A program made the translations under genes and the position numbers. DNA of 64,000 nt from Acanthosepion lycidas (Eukaryota; Mollusca; Cephalopoda; Sepiida; Sepiidae): contig OZ010571.1 in the NCBI GenBank assembly GCA_963932145.1, positions 160,387,796 through 160,451,795 of the forward strand, written 5' to 3'. Shown piece after piece: positions 11,425-23,098 of this stretch (its first letter is position 1; the number at the start of each line of letters is the position of its first letter). Below the pieces are notes generated by a model. That model made no database searches, was not told the DNA's origin, and was given only the letters and a program-made list of their open reading frames with translations.

Positions 11425-11842
11425 CCAGGGCATGGACATCAGCGTCAGTTTCTTTCCTCACCCAGATATAAATGCGGCGCTGCCTGTAGTCAATTTATTG
11501 GTCCATGGGGAATAGTGTTCATCTCTCATTGACACTGGCTGCTCTTGGTCAATCGTTAGTGGCGAGTGATGCCAGTTGTGGACTGGAAAACACATAGATG
11601 TGGAGATGATCAGTGGCAGAATGCAAGCATGCTCTAGTGTCAGGACTGTTAATATCTACACAGACAGTGGCAACTCGGCCAAGTTTGAAGTCCTTATAGT
11701 GCTTGACAAACCTCTAGACTTTGACTTACTTGTTGGAATAGATGTGATAACCTCAATAGATGGCATCCATTTCAGGCAGACTAGAGCTGTATGGTTCTGC
11801 AGCAAAGAAACACCAACATGTACAGTGATCCAGGTTGACTAA
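11425..11842 (+). pseudogene. Aspartic protease remnant of element B
   Basis: SLIDTGCSWSIVSGE is readable at about 11520-11566, with the DTG loop intact, though in a different frame from its flanks. FDLLVGIDVITSIDG near 11720-11765 is the equivalent of LLIGIDAIRALGG in element A. The frame ends at 11842. Confidence 0.7.
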
Positions 11843-12039
11843 CCTGACTTTTCAGTGGAATTCAACCACCAACAAGAGATCTAGATTGCAAAATGGAAGT
11901 AGACAGCAGGTGTGGCGCTGACTCAGTTACACAACAGAGTACCCTGTTTCAAAGAATGTTATGGATGCCTATGAACAGACATAGGTCATGAGTTGTTGGC
12001 TAATACAATACCCTGAAAAAAAACTAGGGTCACCCAAAG

Positions 12040-12610
12040 GCTTAGTGCCATTAATGGCTGTTGTGCATCACAAAGGAAAGGTGTGCCCTGTGATGAACTA
12101 TCATTCATTTATTGAACACCTTGATGTGTTCACTATAAATGCAGACATTTGTTTGGCCAAGCTGTGAGAGTGGCATCTGAAAGAGGCAAATGTGGCCATA
12201 CTTGACTTTTGAAAAGTGTATCTATAAGTACATGTACATGAGTCACTGTAGCCTTATCAAACTGTGATGATCAAGGGTAAGTGGTTTTGCCTAACACTGT
12301 TGGGATTCAGCCTCAGCATAGCACCTCTAGTCATGAAGTTCATTATTGACACTTTGCATCACAGGAAGAGTCAATTGGGAAATCAATTTCAATGTGACGA
12401 TGTGTATGTTAATGAAAGCATCATGACTGCAGAACATGTCAAGGCAAAATTGGTATAGTATGGGCTGATGTGCAGATACCCAAAACATTTGAAGGATGGG
12501 ACTTGTGTGCTTGGACTGGAAGTCTTGGGGGGGAGCATTACACCCTGCAAAGTTGACATTGTCCCCCTTAAGTTAAAGAAACTGTGGACAGAGTGCGATA
12601 GGAAGATTCT
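12040..12610 (+). pseudogene. Reverse transcriptase remnant of element B
   Basis: Scattered RT motifs in order: CPVMNYHSFIEHLDVFTIN (near 12089), a motif A region VAILDF with a stop directly after it (near 12192), motif B LTLLGFSLSIAPLVMKFI (near 12291), and a DDVYVNES block (12400) where the catalytic Y-x-D-D region of this clade would fall. Stops and frameshifts separate them. This is the domain missing from element A. Confidence 0.7.
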
Positions 12611-12619
12611 GCCTGGGGC

Positions 12620-13060
12620 GATTGGTGTGTAAATGGATCTGAAATCAATATATGGGTTGATGCAAGCTCCCTAGTGACAGGAGTGGTGCTGGAAAAAGAT
12701 GAAGCAATGTTGGAGGATGCATGCTGGCTTCAGCCAACAAACAACATGCAACATATCAACTTGGTTGAACTAGATGCTGCAATGAAAGGCCTCAATTTGG
12801 CTCACTAGTAGCAGACAAAGAATCTGCACATAAAAATTGATTCCTTATGTGTGTGTTCCACTGGTTGTTTGACACCCTCATGGGCAAAACTAGCTTACAT
12901 ACCAGAACAGCGTGTGAGATGCTGGTGCAAAGAGGGTTGAGCACAATAAAGGAACTGGTCCAAGAATATATGTTGTCTGTGATATTGGTCATGTCAAAGC
13001 AGAATTTGGCAGATAAGATGACACATGTACCCCAAAGGTGGCTTGATATAATCAAAAAGG
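12620..13060 (+). pseudogene. RNase H remnant of element B
   Basis: WCVNGSEINIWVDASSLVTG supplies the first catalytic aspartate (near 12650-12670), NLVELDAAMKGLNLA the glutamate, and IKIDSLCVCSTGC the next aspartate. SKQNLADKMTHVPQRWLDII (to about 13060) closes the domain, as in element A. A TAG at 12807 and frame changes break it. Confidence 0.72.
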
Positions 13061-13640
13061 GGTAAAACCTGTGCAGATGTGTGCTGCTTCTTTCAACCCT
13101 ATGTGTACCAGTCAGATAATGGAAGTGCATCAATGCAGTGGGCATCCTGGATTACAACATACCACATATTTTGTGAGGAGAGTTTGTCCTTCTGTGACAA
13201 AGGCCATGGTAAAATTGGCCATTGGAACCTTTGTGGAGTACACAACAATAGATCCTGTGCCAATCTATTGGGAAAAGGGCAAACTGGGAGTGATTAAATG
13301 GGTTGGTTCAGTTCCTTTAACGATGTCTGAAGTGGGCCACAACATGTTCAAGGTGGGAAACCCTGTATGGGTAAAGGCTCCACACAACCACTGTACAACA
13401 ACTTTTGGAAAGGGACAAATTACTGGACTTGTTAGTCCGCAAACCATCTTGGTGGATGGAATGCCGCACCATGTCAGGGACTTTCGTCCTTCCCTAAGAT
13501 TATGATCTTCAACAAGTATTGAAGATGATATGACTGAAAATGAGGATGAAATCCTTGTAAAGATGAGTAGACCAGATGATGGAATCCTTGTAAACATGTA
13601 TATGCCAGATGATCCCATGGAGGAAGAAACACATAGAGAT
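13061..13640 (+). pseudogene. Integrase of element B with catalytic core deleted
   Basis: The frame 13071-13505 reads the zinc-binding N-terminus (HQCSGHPGLQHTTYFVRRVC) and then, after IDPVPIYWEKGKLGVIKW, jumps to VPLTMSEVGHNMFKVGNPVWVKAPHN, the C-terminal DNA-binding block. About 150 residues with the D, D, E core seen in element A are absent, replaced by a clean in-frame join. Codons after 13505 recall the acidic tail of A. Confidence 0.72.
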
Positions 13641-13654
13641 GAAGTGGAGGGACA

Positions 13655-13880
13655 TAGTTAAATCTGGCTTCTTCTCCTTTGAGCTGTGAGACAAGGAGGA
13701 ACAACAGTGGGATGCTGTGAGTCTTTTTGTATTTGGGTGTACAAAGTTTTCATGTTAGTTTCATGGACTGTAATTTGAAAACAAAAACGAAAAAAAATGA
13801 GCGACTTGCCTGGAGAACCTTTGTCACTCAGGATTAACCCCCACTAAGGAAATTTACTAGTTGCTCGAATTTTAACTACA
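13655..13880 (+). repeat. 3' LTR of element B
   Basis: Direct repeat of 10498-10727, ending TTTAACTACA. Confidence 0.75.
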
Positions 13881-14082
13881 AATTTTTATCTTATTTTTTT
13901 TTTTTTACCAATAACTAGTTTATAAGAAAAAAAATGTAATTTTGATTTTACAAAAGTGAATATTTTTCCTGTTGTGGTCTGAAAACTATATTTGTAACTT
14001 TTCTTTTAGTAGTATTATGCGTTTATTGCATTACTCAATTGATTACCTTAGTTGATCTCTAATATAAGAAAATAATTCAATA

Positions 14083-14280
14083 TGTGTGGATAGTGTAATG
14101 GTTATCAGTGTGGGCAGTGGAATTTGAAAGCTGAGTTCAAATTCTGACCAAGTCTGTTTTCTGCTTTTTCACACTAGTGGCCCTGTAAAAGGTATGAATC
14201 CATTTCTTCACCCTGCTATTGGTTAAATAATAGGGTAGACTAGGCTTTTTAGCTTTGGATGACAGCTAGTCTAAGCAAAG
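14083..14280 (+). mobile_element. tRNA-derived SINE, copy 1
   Basis: The start resembles a tRNA-Val (or Asp/Glu) gene: GGATAGTGTAATGGTTATCA holds the A box and GAGTTCAAATTC the B box about 35 bp on. A body with GGTTAAATAATAGGGTAGAC and ACTAGGC follows. A second copy lies at 27130-27310. Such elements are transcribed by RNA polymerase III and moved by a partner LINE. The anticodon arm does not fold convincingly, so it is not a working tRNA. Confidence 0.7.
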
Positions 14281-14554
14281 AATTACATTGAATTTCAAAC
14301 TACATTCACTGGCAACAGAAAATGACACTCTGATAGGCACCTTCTTTTTGCAAAAAGGCTTTTCTTCAGTCAATACTGCTATTGTAACAAGGCTGTTTTG
14401 CTTTTGTGTTAGTAATTTACATCATCATTTAAAAAAAATAGCTCAGAATGGTGCACTTCTTATGGCAAAACTTGATACTGGGCAAAAGTATATCTGTTAA
14501 AGCAGAAATGTAAAGTTACAGCTGCTGTTGGCTGTAGTGAGTTATATGTTGTTT

Positions 14555-14869
14555 TGGCTGCTGCTTTATGTTTGGCATATACCACTATACTTATATTGAT
14601 AGACGATTGTGCAGTTTCAGCTCTTAGTTGATTCAGTTGGCTTTGATATCTTCATAGATGACAAACTAGTGCAGAGATTTAAGCTGAAAAATGAGCCTGG
14701 CAGACAGTATATTACATTAGACATGATTTTCAAATGTGCTCCCATCAAAGGCATATGTCATGCTGATGTAATACTTAACTGTTATGGGACCTACCTTTAT
14801 GGACTAAATGAACTCGTCCTATTACTATATTATGCCTCTCAAGAGAGCTTTCTACAGTTGACGAGTTGA
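14555..14869 (+). other. Unassigned ORF, possible galectin-like fragment
   Basis: The frame 14609-14869 reads MQFQLLVDSVGFDIFIDDKL, then VQRFKLKNEP, a serine- and cysteine-poor middle and a hydrophobic end. The pattern of a strand, then GFDIFID, then QRFK faintly recalls the carbohydrate-binding sheet of galectins, but the sugar-binding HxNPR motif is not seen. There is an AG just before the frame (GATTGTGCAG at about 14607-14616), so a decayed exon is possible. No donor or partner exon was found. It could be chance. Confidence 0.2.
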
Positions 14870-15159
14870 CTACTGTACTTTGCTGTCAGTCGGACGTGCA
14901 TCACTTTTGTATTCGTTCTTTTTGTTAATAATCTGTTTTCACTAAATTGCTGAGTTTGAGTTTTCTTTCGGACCTATTCTGGGTCCACAACATTAACAAA
15001 TGTCATTATCATTTTGTATAATGAACCTGAACTGGGGATTAATGAAAAAAGTGTTGTGGCTTCATTACACCAAGTTTAACTGTGCCATAACTTCAGAAAC
15101 ATGAAGCCTAATGTGAAGCTGATTTTAATTAGTTTTTTCATGTCATTCATTCAGTCATT

Positions 15160-15720
15160 CATTCATTTCGTTTTATGCTGCTGTGGTTACCATTTCCCTC
15201 CATCTCACAATTGTGGTTCATGGTGACATTCAAGGCAGAATAGTACAATAGCTTGCCAGTTCTTTTTGCACCAGAGATATTGAGGTTACCCTTTTCAGAA
15301 GTTAAAGAGGCAAGACCTACAAGACAGTGGGTGGTTTGAATTCTGTGTTTTCCTCCTCCTAGACTGGTGATGATATATGGTGGCTATACACTGCCTAGAT
15401 TATATAGCTTCTTGGCCATACTGACAAGATCCACATCACATTTGAGGATAGCATAGTTGCAGACGATGTCAGTGTTGACAGCCAACCACGTTTGTGGCTC
15501 CACTCTGGGTTTTACTTCCATAGCCTTTTCCGTGATTTGGATTAGACCGCAAAGCAGCAGAGATTTAAAATAAGGGTTTTCCTTCCCCTAGATGGACTGC
15601 CTTTCTTGGCTGTTGAGTTCCATTTACCTGAAGCAGATAGTTATGAAGTGCTGGTTTTCTGCCTTTGCTCATTCTTCAGCATGGAGCTGGACTTAGTTGT
15701 CAGAGAAGCATTTTATAGAT
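15160..15720. repeat. Unclassified interspersed-repeat-like block
   Basis: A GC-richer block of about 560 bp bounded by AT-rich DNA, with no long open frame. Minus-strand phrases such as KGYGSKTQSGAT are readable, but no family is recognised. Its sharp base-composition edges suggest a mobile-element remnant. Confidence 0.3.
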
Positions 15721-18472
15721 AGTAGGCCCCAACTATGACTACCTTTGGAATATAATGTTCATGTATAAACATTTTATATACATTACATGTTTTAGAAGCT
15801 CAAAATCAAATTAATGGGTTAATGTTAAATAAGCAAAAACTCTACAAACTGACAAATTATGAAATAGTACATAAATAAACAAACACAAATATTAAAAAGT
15901 TTGTTAATTTTAGAAAAAATAGCAGAAACAATACAGAAAATGTACATCAGGATTTAAACTTAGAATACTCAGATAATGAAATCATTATTTAACATACAAT
16001 AAAATCATTTATACTGCCTTTTTGAAAGTACTAACTCCTAACCTATCAATTGACAAAAATGAATGAGAGTAGAAAATGCAAAGTTGATAAATATAACTTT
16101 AGGTAAGCAAAAACAAAAATAATTTTCATGTTAGTTGTGCAAAAACAAATAAATACTAAAAAAAAAAACTAGGTAACTTGAAAAAGTTGAAAGAAATAAT
16201 ACTAAGCAATACATATATAACTTCAAATAAATACAATAATCATAATATATATAATAAATGGAATAAAATAAATAATAATTGCAAATTATATTACTTTAAA
16301 AAAAAATAAAGCAATATTTACATTTTTCAGTTAAACTTAAAATCCATTAATTTTTTTGAACTTTCCTTGAGTTCAGAACACCTTATTGTTAGCAATGAGA
16401 ATTGTTGAGCAGAGTTTATCTGTCTCATAAGCACAAGTTGTGAAGGATGAGTTTGATTGTCATAAAAAGTGTATATGTATACACTTTTCTATTGTTATCT
16501 ACTGAGTGTGATGTATATTTGTTAATGAAGATTGAAACTTTGTCAGTAATCAGGCCAGTTAATTACATTATTTACAGTCAGACTAATGTCTTCATCTTTA
16601 TTGTTATTATCATAACATTTTGGTCATTTGGGATCCTTTGACTTTCTTCTGGTGTCTATTGATCCAGCTAACCTTAAGAGAATTAGGAACTCTTTATTTA
16701 GTCTACAGAGATAGACTATTCTCACTGCCCATGTCTAAGGATATCTCCTCCAGTTCTTAAACTTAATGTTCTTATTCAGGCAAATAGGCTAGTTAATATA
16801 TTTTCTCAAAACTGAATGTATCAAATACTGCTGTATGATAAACTAGTTATATCCACTCAGAGGTTTATTAAAATGTGTGCAGGAGTAATTTTTACTGTAT
16901 GGAGTAACACGATTTATTGACAAGGTAATCCTTGGTTGAGCAATATAACTGCATTATAGGGAGAACTACTTACTTTGTCTTGAAATCGCAAAACTTACTT
17001 AATCCCACTGGTATTTGGCAGAGCATCAAGTCTATGCTATTAACAGCATCAAACACAACTCCTTACGAGAATTCTCATTTTCTCAACAGTTAGCAATAGG
17101 ATAATACTTTTCATCTTGGTTATAAAACCAGGACTTGTTTTTCATGCCAGTTTATAAGACATGACAAAAATAATATCCCTGATTAAAGAAGTATAATGAG
17201 TAAATGGGAACTCAACCCATGCACATATCAGATATAGTGATGGCCAGGTGTAAAAAATGTTGCTATATGACTTAGCTGTTTACACTTAACAAATGTCAGT
17301 AAATCTAGTGAGTGCAGAAGACTTTACTAAAGAAACTCCTTCTCAAGAATCTTAATTGCTATAGGTAGTGATATTAATTGGCTATAATGAATATTATATA
17401 TTACATTATTCAGTTGTTTCCATGTTGATTTAAGTCCAGTAAATAATCCAATATGTCTATGCTTATAAAAGCACAAGATTTGAGTGTTGTAATCTTTTGA
17501 AGTTCTGTTTCAAATTGAATAAAGCCATTGTTTATGAAAAAGATTTAATTTGTATTCAAGACAAAAAATATAACAACATTTTTAAAACCAAATTTAGACA
17601 AGGTTATTTATGACTTCACATTAGTCTTGTTTTCTGAAATTTCCTTTACCTAATTTTCAGGTAGGATTTTTTTTTTTTTTTCAACTGATTCGTAAGAATT
17701 TTCAAAGACATACCAAAAGTCTCAAACAGTAGTGGGAAAATGTTTTTTCATGGTAGGTCACATCATTGTTGACTCTGTATTAAGTAGACTGTGTCACAAT
17801 AACAACTCTAGCTTCACAGTGGCAATATAAATAGCAATCATATATACATATGTTATTTGTATATTTATTTACTTATTAGATATTTTTTGTTAACAGACTT
17901 CACAAATGTACAAAAATTAATTTAATATTTAATACATTGAATTTAATATTTAATATATTTGCTATTAATGAGATTTGTATTGGCAGCAAAATGCAGAAAA
18001 TGGTACACACTGGCTTCTAGATCCCTTTATCAATTTACACTGTGCCAATGCTATAAGCAAAGTGTGGGATGTTGTGATCCAGGTGTCTGTAGTAGTAATT
18101 AATGTGCTAGGTTGATTTTGTAGTAGTGATTATGGACATCCACTTTATTTTCAAAAGTGGGAGAGGAGTTATAATTCTATTACTATTGAGTGTGTTTTCA
18201 TAGAGCATTTCAAGTATCTCTTTCTTAAGCAGTAAAAACAAAAGTAAAAGGTGATTGAACATGCTTCTCAAATACAACTTATATTATGTAAAATATTTTC
18301 TGCATTTAAGGCTTTATTTTTAATCTTTTTCATACATTGCCCAATACTTTCCATTACAACTTATGATAGAATATATGAATATATCATATTTTCCTGACTT
18401 CTTGCACAAATAAATGTACTTCTAACATGCCATTCTTTCAATAAATACACACTCAACCAACAGATAATTCAT
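15721..18472. other. AT-rich intergenic DNA
   Basis: Very A-rich from 15830 to 16320 (no coding). A Penelope-type terminal-repeat fragment lies at 16563-16675. No gene recognised elsewhere. Confidence 0.5.
16563..16675 (-). repeat. Penelope-type terminal-repeat arm (minus orientation)
   Basis: Shares the order of blocks seen in the other copies: TTATTTACAGTCAGACTAAT, CTTCATCTTTATTG, TTATCATAACATTTTGGTCA, then GACTTTCTTCTGGTGT. On the minus strand it reads CCAGAAGAAAGTC ... ACCAAAAT, a decayed form of the CTGANGA ... GAAAC core. Confidence 0.6.
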
Positions 18473-18513
18473 TAAAAACGTCAAAAACCGTCATTATTTT
18501 TGCACCAACCTAA
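18473..18513. mobile_element. Half of a mariner-type MITE
   Basis: CGTCATTATTTTTGCACC followed by AACCTAA is the same terminus as in the complete hairpin at 35639-35740, preceded by AACGTCAAAAACC. The left terminus is lost. Confidence 0.7.
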
Positions 18514-18657
18514 TAATTGTTAAATATCTAGATAATTATTTAAAAAAAACATTAACCTGATGAGGTTATTTTTCTATTGAATATTTTCATATTTGAAAAT
18601 GTTATGTTCCTTAATTTTCTTTTGATTTAATCATTGATTTTTTTTTTTTAATTGCAG

Positions 18658-18891
18658 GTTAAAAATGACATGTTGCTGGACATTTAAAGTTTTTACAGTG
18701 CCTAGTTAAAAAAAGAAAAAAAAAAGATTGATTCTAAATTCTATACTTGTCTTCAAATTTCCAGTATTAGTAATGGAGTCCTTGTGCATTCTTCAGTGCT
18801 CATCAGTAGAAGTTGGTGGCTTAAAAATTCTTGTTTATTCCTCATTAGAATAAAATAGATATCATTCTTCTTCCACACTTTGAAAACAAAG
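18658..18891 (+). other. DENND4: Probable non-coding 5' exon of DENND4
   Basis: A 234-bp segment has a strong acceptor (T-rich tract then TTGCAG, AG at 18656-18657) and a consensus donor (AAAG|GTAAGT, GT at 18892). It carries several stops and short upstream ORFs, so it would be untranslated. Joined to the first coding exon at 23099 it gives CAAAGATGG, with A at -3 and G at +4 of the start codon. No transcript evidence is available; it could be a chance pair of splice-like signals. Confidence 0.45.
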
Positions 18892-19689
18892 GTAAGTAAA
18901 TGAATTTAATGCCTTTTTAATATAGAATAAATTTTACTTTTAGAGTTGATCTTTGTTATATAGATGCACCTTTGTGCTGAATGCTGTCAGTGTATAGACT
19001 ATGTACTTGTATAACAGAGGAACCAAAAATTATCCACCAAATTAGGATGATGCTAATTGCATGATGTCATACTAAGCACTACCTTGTCTGCTGCAAACTC
19101 AGTTTCCATTTCAAATGAGAGTACCAGAAAAGATAATCAGGGTCAACAGTCTCCAAAATGAAGATATTAGGGTGGCTTTCAAAGAAAAACTGGAATCTTA
19201 GCTGTGTTGAAGTTGCTTCCCCAGATACCTACATGAAATCTTACAAATTTCTGAACATGTTGTCTCTCCAAGAAAAAATTGAGACTGGTTTAACAAAAAT
19301 GAACAAAAAAATAAAATCTTCTGTCAAAGAAGAGCACAGTGCACCATATCCAACTATCATCCACAAGAGAAAACTACTTTCTGCTAAACATGTCACACTT
19401 CTGCATGACCTTCACTCTATTTAAAATGAGTGATGGATAAACTTCACTAAGTCAGGATTCAAGAGCTTTTAGCAAACCTTAAAGAAGATATATCGCTACT
19501 AGACCCCAAACTCACTACACTGCAGATGGCTCAGTGCTCCACACTGAGAGAGGGTCTATCATTTTCTTTGACTCTTTTCAGTGCAACCCACACAGGAATC
19601 TGCAAATAACATTCAGCAACAACCAATCAAATTGGAAATGGATGAGGTGATGTCATCAAGGAAGCAATCAATTAGCTAAAGCTAGTAAA
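18892..19689. other. Region upstream of the Penelope remnant
   Basis: A possible coding remnant at about 19145-19424 reads VNSLQNEDIRVAF in one frame and LSKKNWNLSCVEVASPDTYM in another. This could be a LINE linker, but no family is firmly recognised. Confidence 0.3.
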
Positions 19690-20940
19690 GTTTCAGGTAT
19701 TTTATTTACACTATTTATATAGTTTGACTGTTGGAATTTCAAACTGAACCCTTTATTTCATCCATCGGGGTAGATTGTTCCATGTGCAATGCCTCTTCTG
19801 GGTATATCAGTATCAGTTATCTCCCTTTTAACTCAACTGTCCAAGTTATTGTTCAACCAACACTTTTATCCACTGAGCCATGTGTCCTAGAGGGCATCAC
19901 TTTATGAAATTTGGGACTTATAAACCTAATGTCTCAATAATCTATCTTACCAGAGCTCAAATTACAACTTTGTTATTATTGTTTTCTTCTAGCACTGGTT
20001 CCCATATTGTATTCATTTCTATGCTTGGCTGGTTTAGGAGATTTTTGTGGCCTACCTTAAGTTTTCATATTTGCCATTAATGTTTTGTCTATTATTTTAA
20101 CATCATCCCACAGGGGCTGTTGATCTCCCTTTTCCCTTCATATATGATCAGCTATGCCTGATTTTTCTATTTTCCTTTGTGTTACGGCTTTATGGTGTTT
20201 CTGCAGTCTATCTTAAGGGGGTGGCCTGTTTCTCTTTTATATTTTTTACCACAGCTGCATGGGATGGCCTACACACAGTCCCTAATCATACTCTTCTCTA
20301 TGGGAGGTCTTATTCATAAAGAGGTGTCTGCGAAGTGTTGAACCACTTTTGAAAGTTATCCTGATATTATATGGCTCACAGATCTTTTTTTTTTTTTTTT
20401 TTTATGATAATCCCTTCATATAGGACAGGCAGACTGAGGCTGTTTTATGAGTGTTGTTATCCTCTTGCGCCCTTTTATTCCAGTTTGTCAGAGCTGCTGT
20501 CATGTACCTAGGGTAGTTGTTATGTTGTAGAGTACTGCTTATAATGAGCATTTGTTGGTTATATGTCTTTGGGTCACCACATGACCTTTGCTTGATGTTG
20601 TAAGCAGCAGACAATCCCTTTCATTACACTGTGTGGGTGGTGGTAATTGAAGTTGAGGTATTGTCTGGTGAATGTTGGTTTGCGGTATATGGATGTCTTG
20701 AACCCATGCTCTGTTCAAGATATTAATACATCCATGAATGCTAGTTGTTGTTTTTTCTCTTTATTGTGAACTGTATTGATGATCTTATTGAGTTCACAAG
20801 GTCCAGTAGTAGCTGGACCTCTTCCTGGTGTGGCGAGAGTATGAAGGAGTGCTCTACATATCTCCGCCGTAGAATTGGCTTTAATGATGTGGTTTCTAAT
20901 GTCATTTCCTTGAAGTATTCCATGTATATCTAAATAGTCT
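19690..20940 (-). pseudogene. Penelope-like element, RT C-terminus to GIY-YIG tail and 3' UTR
   Basis: Minus-strand Penelope-like retroelement. At 20935-20741 the frame reads YMEYFKEMTLE, then LRRRYVEHSFILSP, the RT catalytic box where the usual YVDD is changed to YVEH, then NSIRSSIQFTIK, typical of this family. Further down, 20600-20400 matches the linker (LLH-AKVMW, NNYPRYMT). About 20210-20090 gives IEKSGIADHI and EKGDQQPLWDDVKII, the region around the GIY-YIG endonuclease. The coding remnant is followed at 19890-19690 by a 3' untranslated part with a tRNA-like head (GGCTCAGTGGATAAAAGTG) and the tail AAATAAAGGGTTCAGTTTG shared with 31880-31900 and 51580-51600. The 5' part (start of RT) is missing. 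Many stops. Confidence 0.72.
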
Positions 20941-20979
20941 AAATAAAATAAAAAGTAAAAATAGTATAATAATACCTCA

Positions 20980-22050
20980 TCTCAGAAATACAGACAGAAA
21001 ATTGCAGATGTTTATGGTACCCTCCAGATATTTTGTAAATGTGTGGCTCTACAAAAGGCTCCATGAGCTCTTTGTTAGGTGCTGGGATCAAGATAATTAC
21101 TCCAGAACTTCAAAAATACAGTCATCATAACTCTCTTCAGAAACATTCATAACTTGCATGATTGAAGATCACCTCCATGGGAATCAGTATAGTTTCAGAA
21201 CAAACAGGACCATGACTAATATGGTGTTTACCCTAAAGTGGATTAAAAAAAATTCCATGAGCAAAATAAAGGATTGTATATAACATTTATTGACCTGACA
21301 AAATCATTTTATATGGTAAAAAGGTCAAACCTCTGATTAATTTCTTATGATTATCTAAATCCATGTGGTGCAATTTGACAAGTTAAATGTGAAAACTTCT
21401 ATGAATCTTTCTCAATTGAAAACACCATCAGGGCTCTTTGCTGACCCTCATGCTATTTTCAATATCCTATAGCACTGTTAAAATAACCTACAGAGGAAAT
21501 AGATGACAGCTACAATATATAAATCCATGTATACAAAAATAACGATTTGTTCAATGTAAAGCATCTCTGGGGTTAGACAAAAACCTTGGTGCAGCTGATC
21601 TATTCACAGAATCTGCCCTCTAGCAGATAAACTCCTGCTTTGCAAAGGTGACAAAATGGTATGGAAGTCATAAAAAAATGGTCATTCTTTACAAACCTGT
21701 ACCAAAACAAAAGTATCCCCTGTTATGTCTCCACCAGCCTGATAAAGCTGGAAATGATCCATGACTTCATCTACCTAGGCAGTGTCATATTCTCTGATGT
21801 CAGACTGGACAGAGAAATAAGCAACTGACTGGCTAAAGCTTAATCAAGTCTTTGATAGATTACCCAAAACCTATTTGCATCAATAAAAAAAACATCACAG
21901 AAGACAAAAAAACAGTTTAGAAATTCCTCATACTGGTCAATCTTTCATATGATTCTAAGTCCTGAATTGTATTCATCCACTTTTCTTGTATGGTGTGCCT
22001 GCAGCATATATGAGAGCCCCTCCCAAATCTTTGTTCATGAGACCAAGCCA
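20980..22050 (+). mobile_element. RTE-type LINE reverse transcriptase fragment
   Basis: Plus-strand RT remnant with many stops. Recognisable blocks are IEDHLHGNQYSFRTNRTMTN (near 21160), a motif like FIDLTKSF (near 21285), a motif B region with broken frames (near 21430), SALLADKLLLCKGDKM (catalytic box region, near 21610) and GSVI-SDxRLDREI-NxLAKA, then VFDRLPKTYLHQ (near 21775-21880). Order and spacing match the RT of RTE-like elements. It ends near 22050 before a poly-T run. No endonuclease or 3' end is visible. Confidence 0.72.
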
Positions 22051-22058
22051 TATTATTA

Positions 22059-22063
<5 letters not shown>

Positions 22064-22097
<34 letters not shown>
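22064..22097. repeat. Poly-T run of 34 bases
   Basis: Uninterrupted T tract directly after the RTE fragment. It may be the poly-A tail of a minus-strand retroposed sequence or simple replication slippage. Confidence 0.9.
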
Positions 22098-22099
<2 letters not shown>

Positions 22100-23098
22100 C
22101 TTTAAATGTCTTTGTACATTCAGTTTCCAAACACCATTTAAACCAATGTTTTAACTGCTTGCTTTGATGTAAACAAAAATGCTAAAATAGTATTCTTCTC
22201 TGTCAGGAGGTTTTTGAAAAAAGTGGTGGGTGGAAGTTTTGTGCATAGATTTTAGGAAAGAATGAAATATTAAAGCATTAGAACATTTACATAATGAATA
22301 TCAGTTTTAAGAAGTAGTTATTTATTTTCATATTATACATTTAATATTTTATTTAAAGCTAGCAGATTTTTCAGAAGCTCTAATTGTTTTGTATAGAACA
22401 ATTTTGAATTTAATTTTTCAATATAGGTTTTTAGCTATTTGATAATATGAAATGATGAGTTAGATGATCTACAAATTTAGAATGAAACTTTCTGATACAC
22501 TTTAGTAACTATTTTCTGCATTTGAGTGTGTGGGGGGAATAACTTATGTTCATAATTTTTATTTTGCATTTCAATTTTAGACTCTTTTTTGTCAAATTTT
22601 AGTTTAAAAACTGATTGTTACTGATTTGTGCATGTAGCTATTGAAAAACAAATTCAATTTTGTTCTCTTTCCAATTATTTTTTTTTTTTTTCATCATTTG
22701 ATTTATTCAATAGTTGTGATAAAAATATGCTAAGATTATGAAGATAGATTTCCTTAACTCTTTCACTGTGAGTGCTATTTGATAACTATTTAAACTTACA
22801 ATTTTTAAAAACTTTTAAATATGGATATCAACTTGGTTGTTTCTTTGCATCTGAAAATAATTTTTGCAATTTCTGTAAAAAGTATGATTTTGTGTTAGAA
22901 TGGTTCCCATTTTGTTTTTCTCTCGTGTTAAGCAGCTAATTTTGTTAGTTAAATCTATCATTTTAGTTTTTCATAAATCTTGATATGTTTCATTTGATAA
23001 TAGTAATTAATCTCAGTTAGCATTTCTTCAACCAAAGGATTGCTTATTTTTATTTATTTTTTACAAATGCATTTCAAACTCTCTTGTTTTTTTTTTAG
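22098..23098. other. AT-rich DNA upstream of the first coding exon
   Basis: No gene seen. It ends with the T-rich tract and AG (23097-23098) that precede the DENND4 start codon. If 18658-18891 is a 5' exon, this is the 3' end of its intron. Confidence 0.6.

Larger units (their letters stand above)
10498..13880 (+). mobile_element. LTR retrotransposon B, older relative of element A
   Basis: Two degenerate LTRs (10498-10727, 13655-13880) flank an internal region with the same domains as element A. After the left LTR come AAGCTATTTC and a start like the gag start of A (FDLKLIP). Then follow CCHC knuckles, an aspartic protease, a broken RT, RNase H and the two ends of integrase. Protein-level similarity with A is clear in RNase H (DACWLQPTNNMQHINLVELDA versus the A version) and at the integrase C-terminus (KGQITGLVSPQT). 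The integrase catalytic core is deleted. No target duplication could be recognised. Many stops throughout make it older than A. Confidence 0.8.

Noticed and set aside
14083..14160. Possible functional tRNA-Val gene
   Set aside because: A and B boxes are present, but the acceptor and anticodon arms do not pair, and a second diverged copy with the same long tail exists, so it is a SINE.
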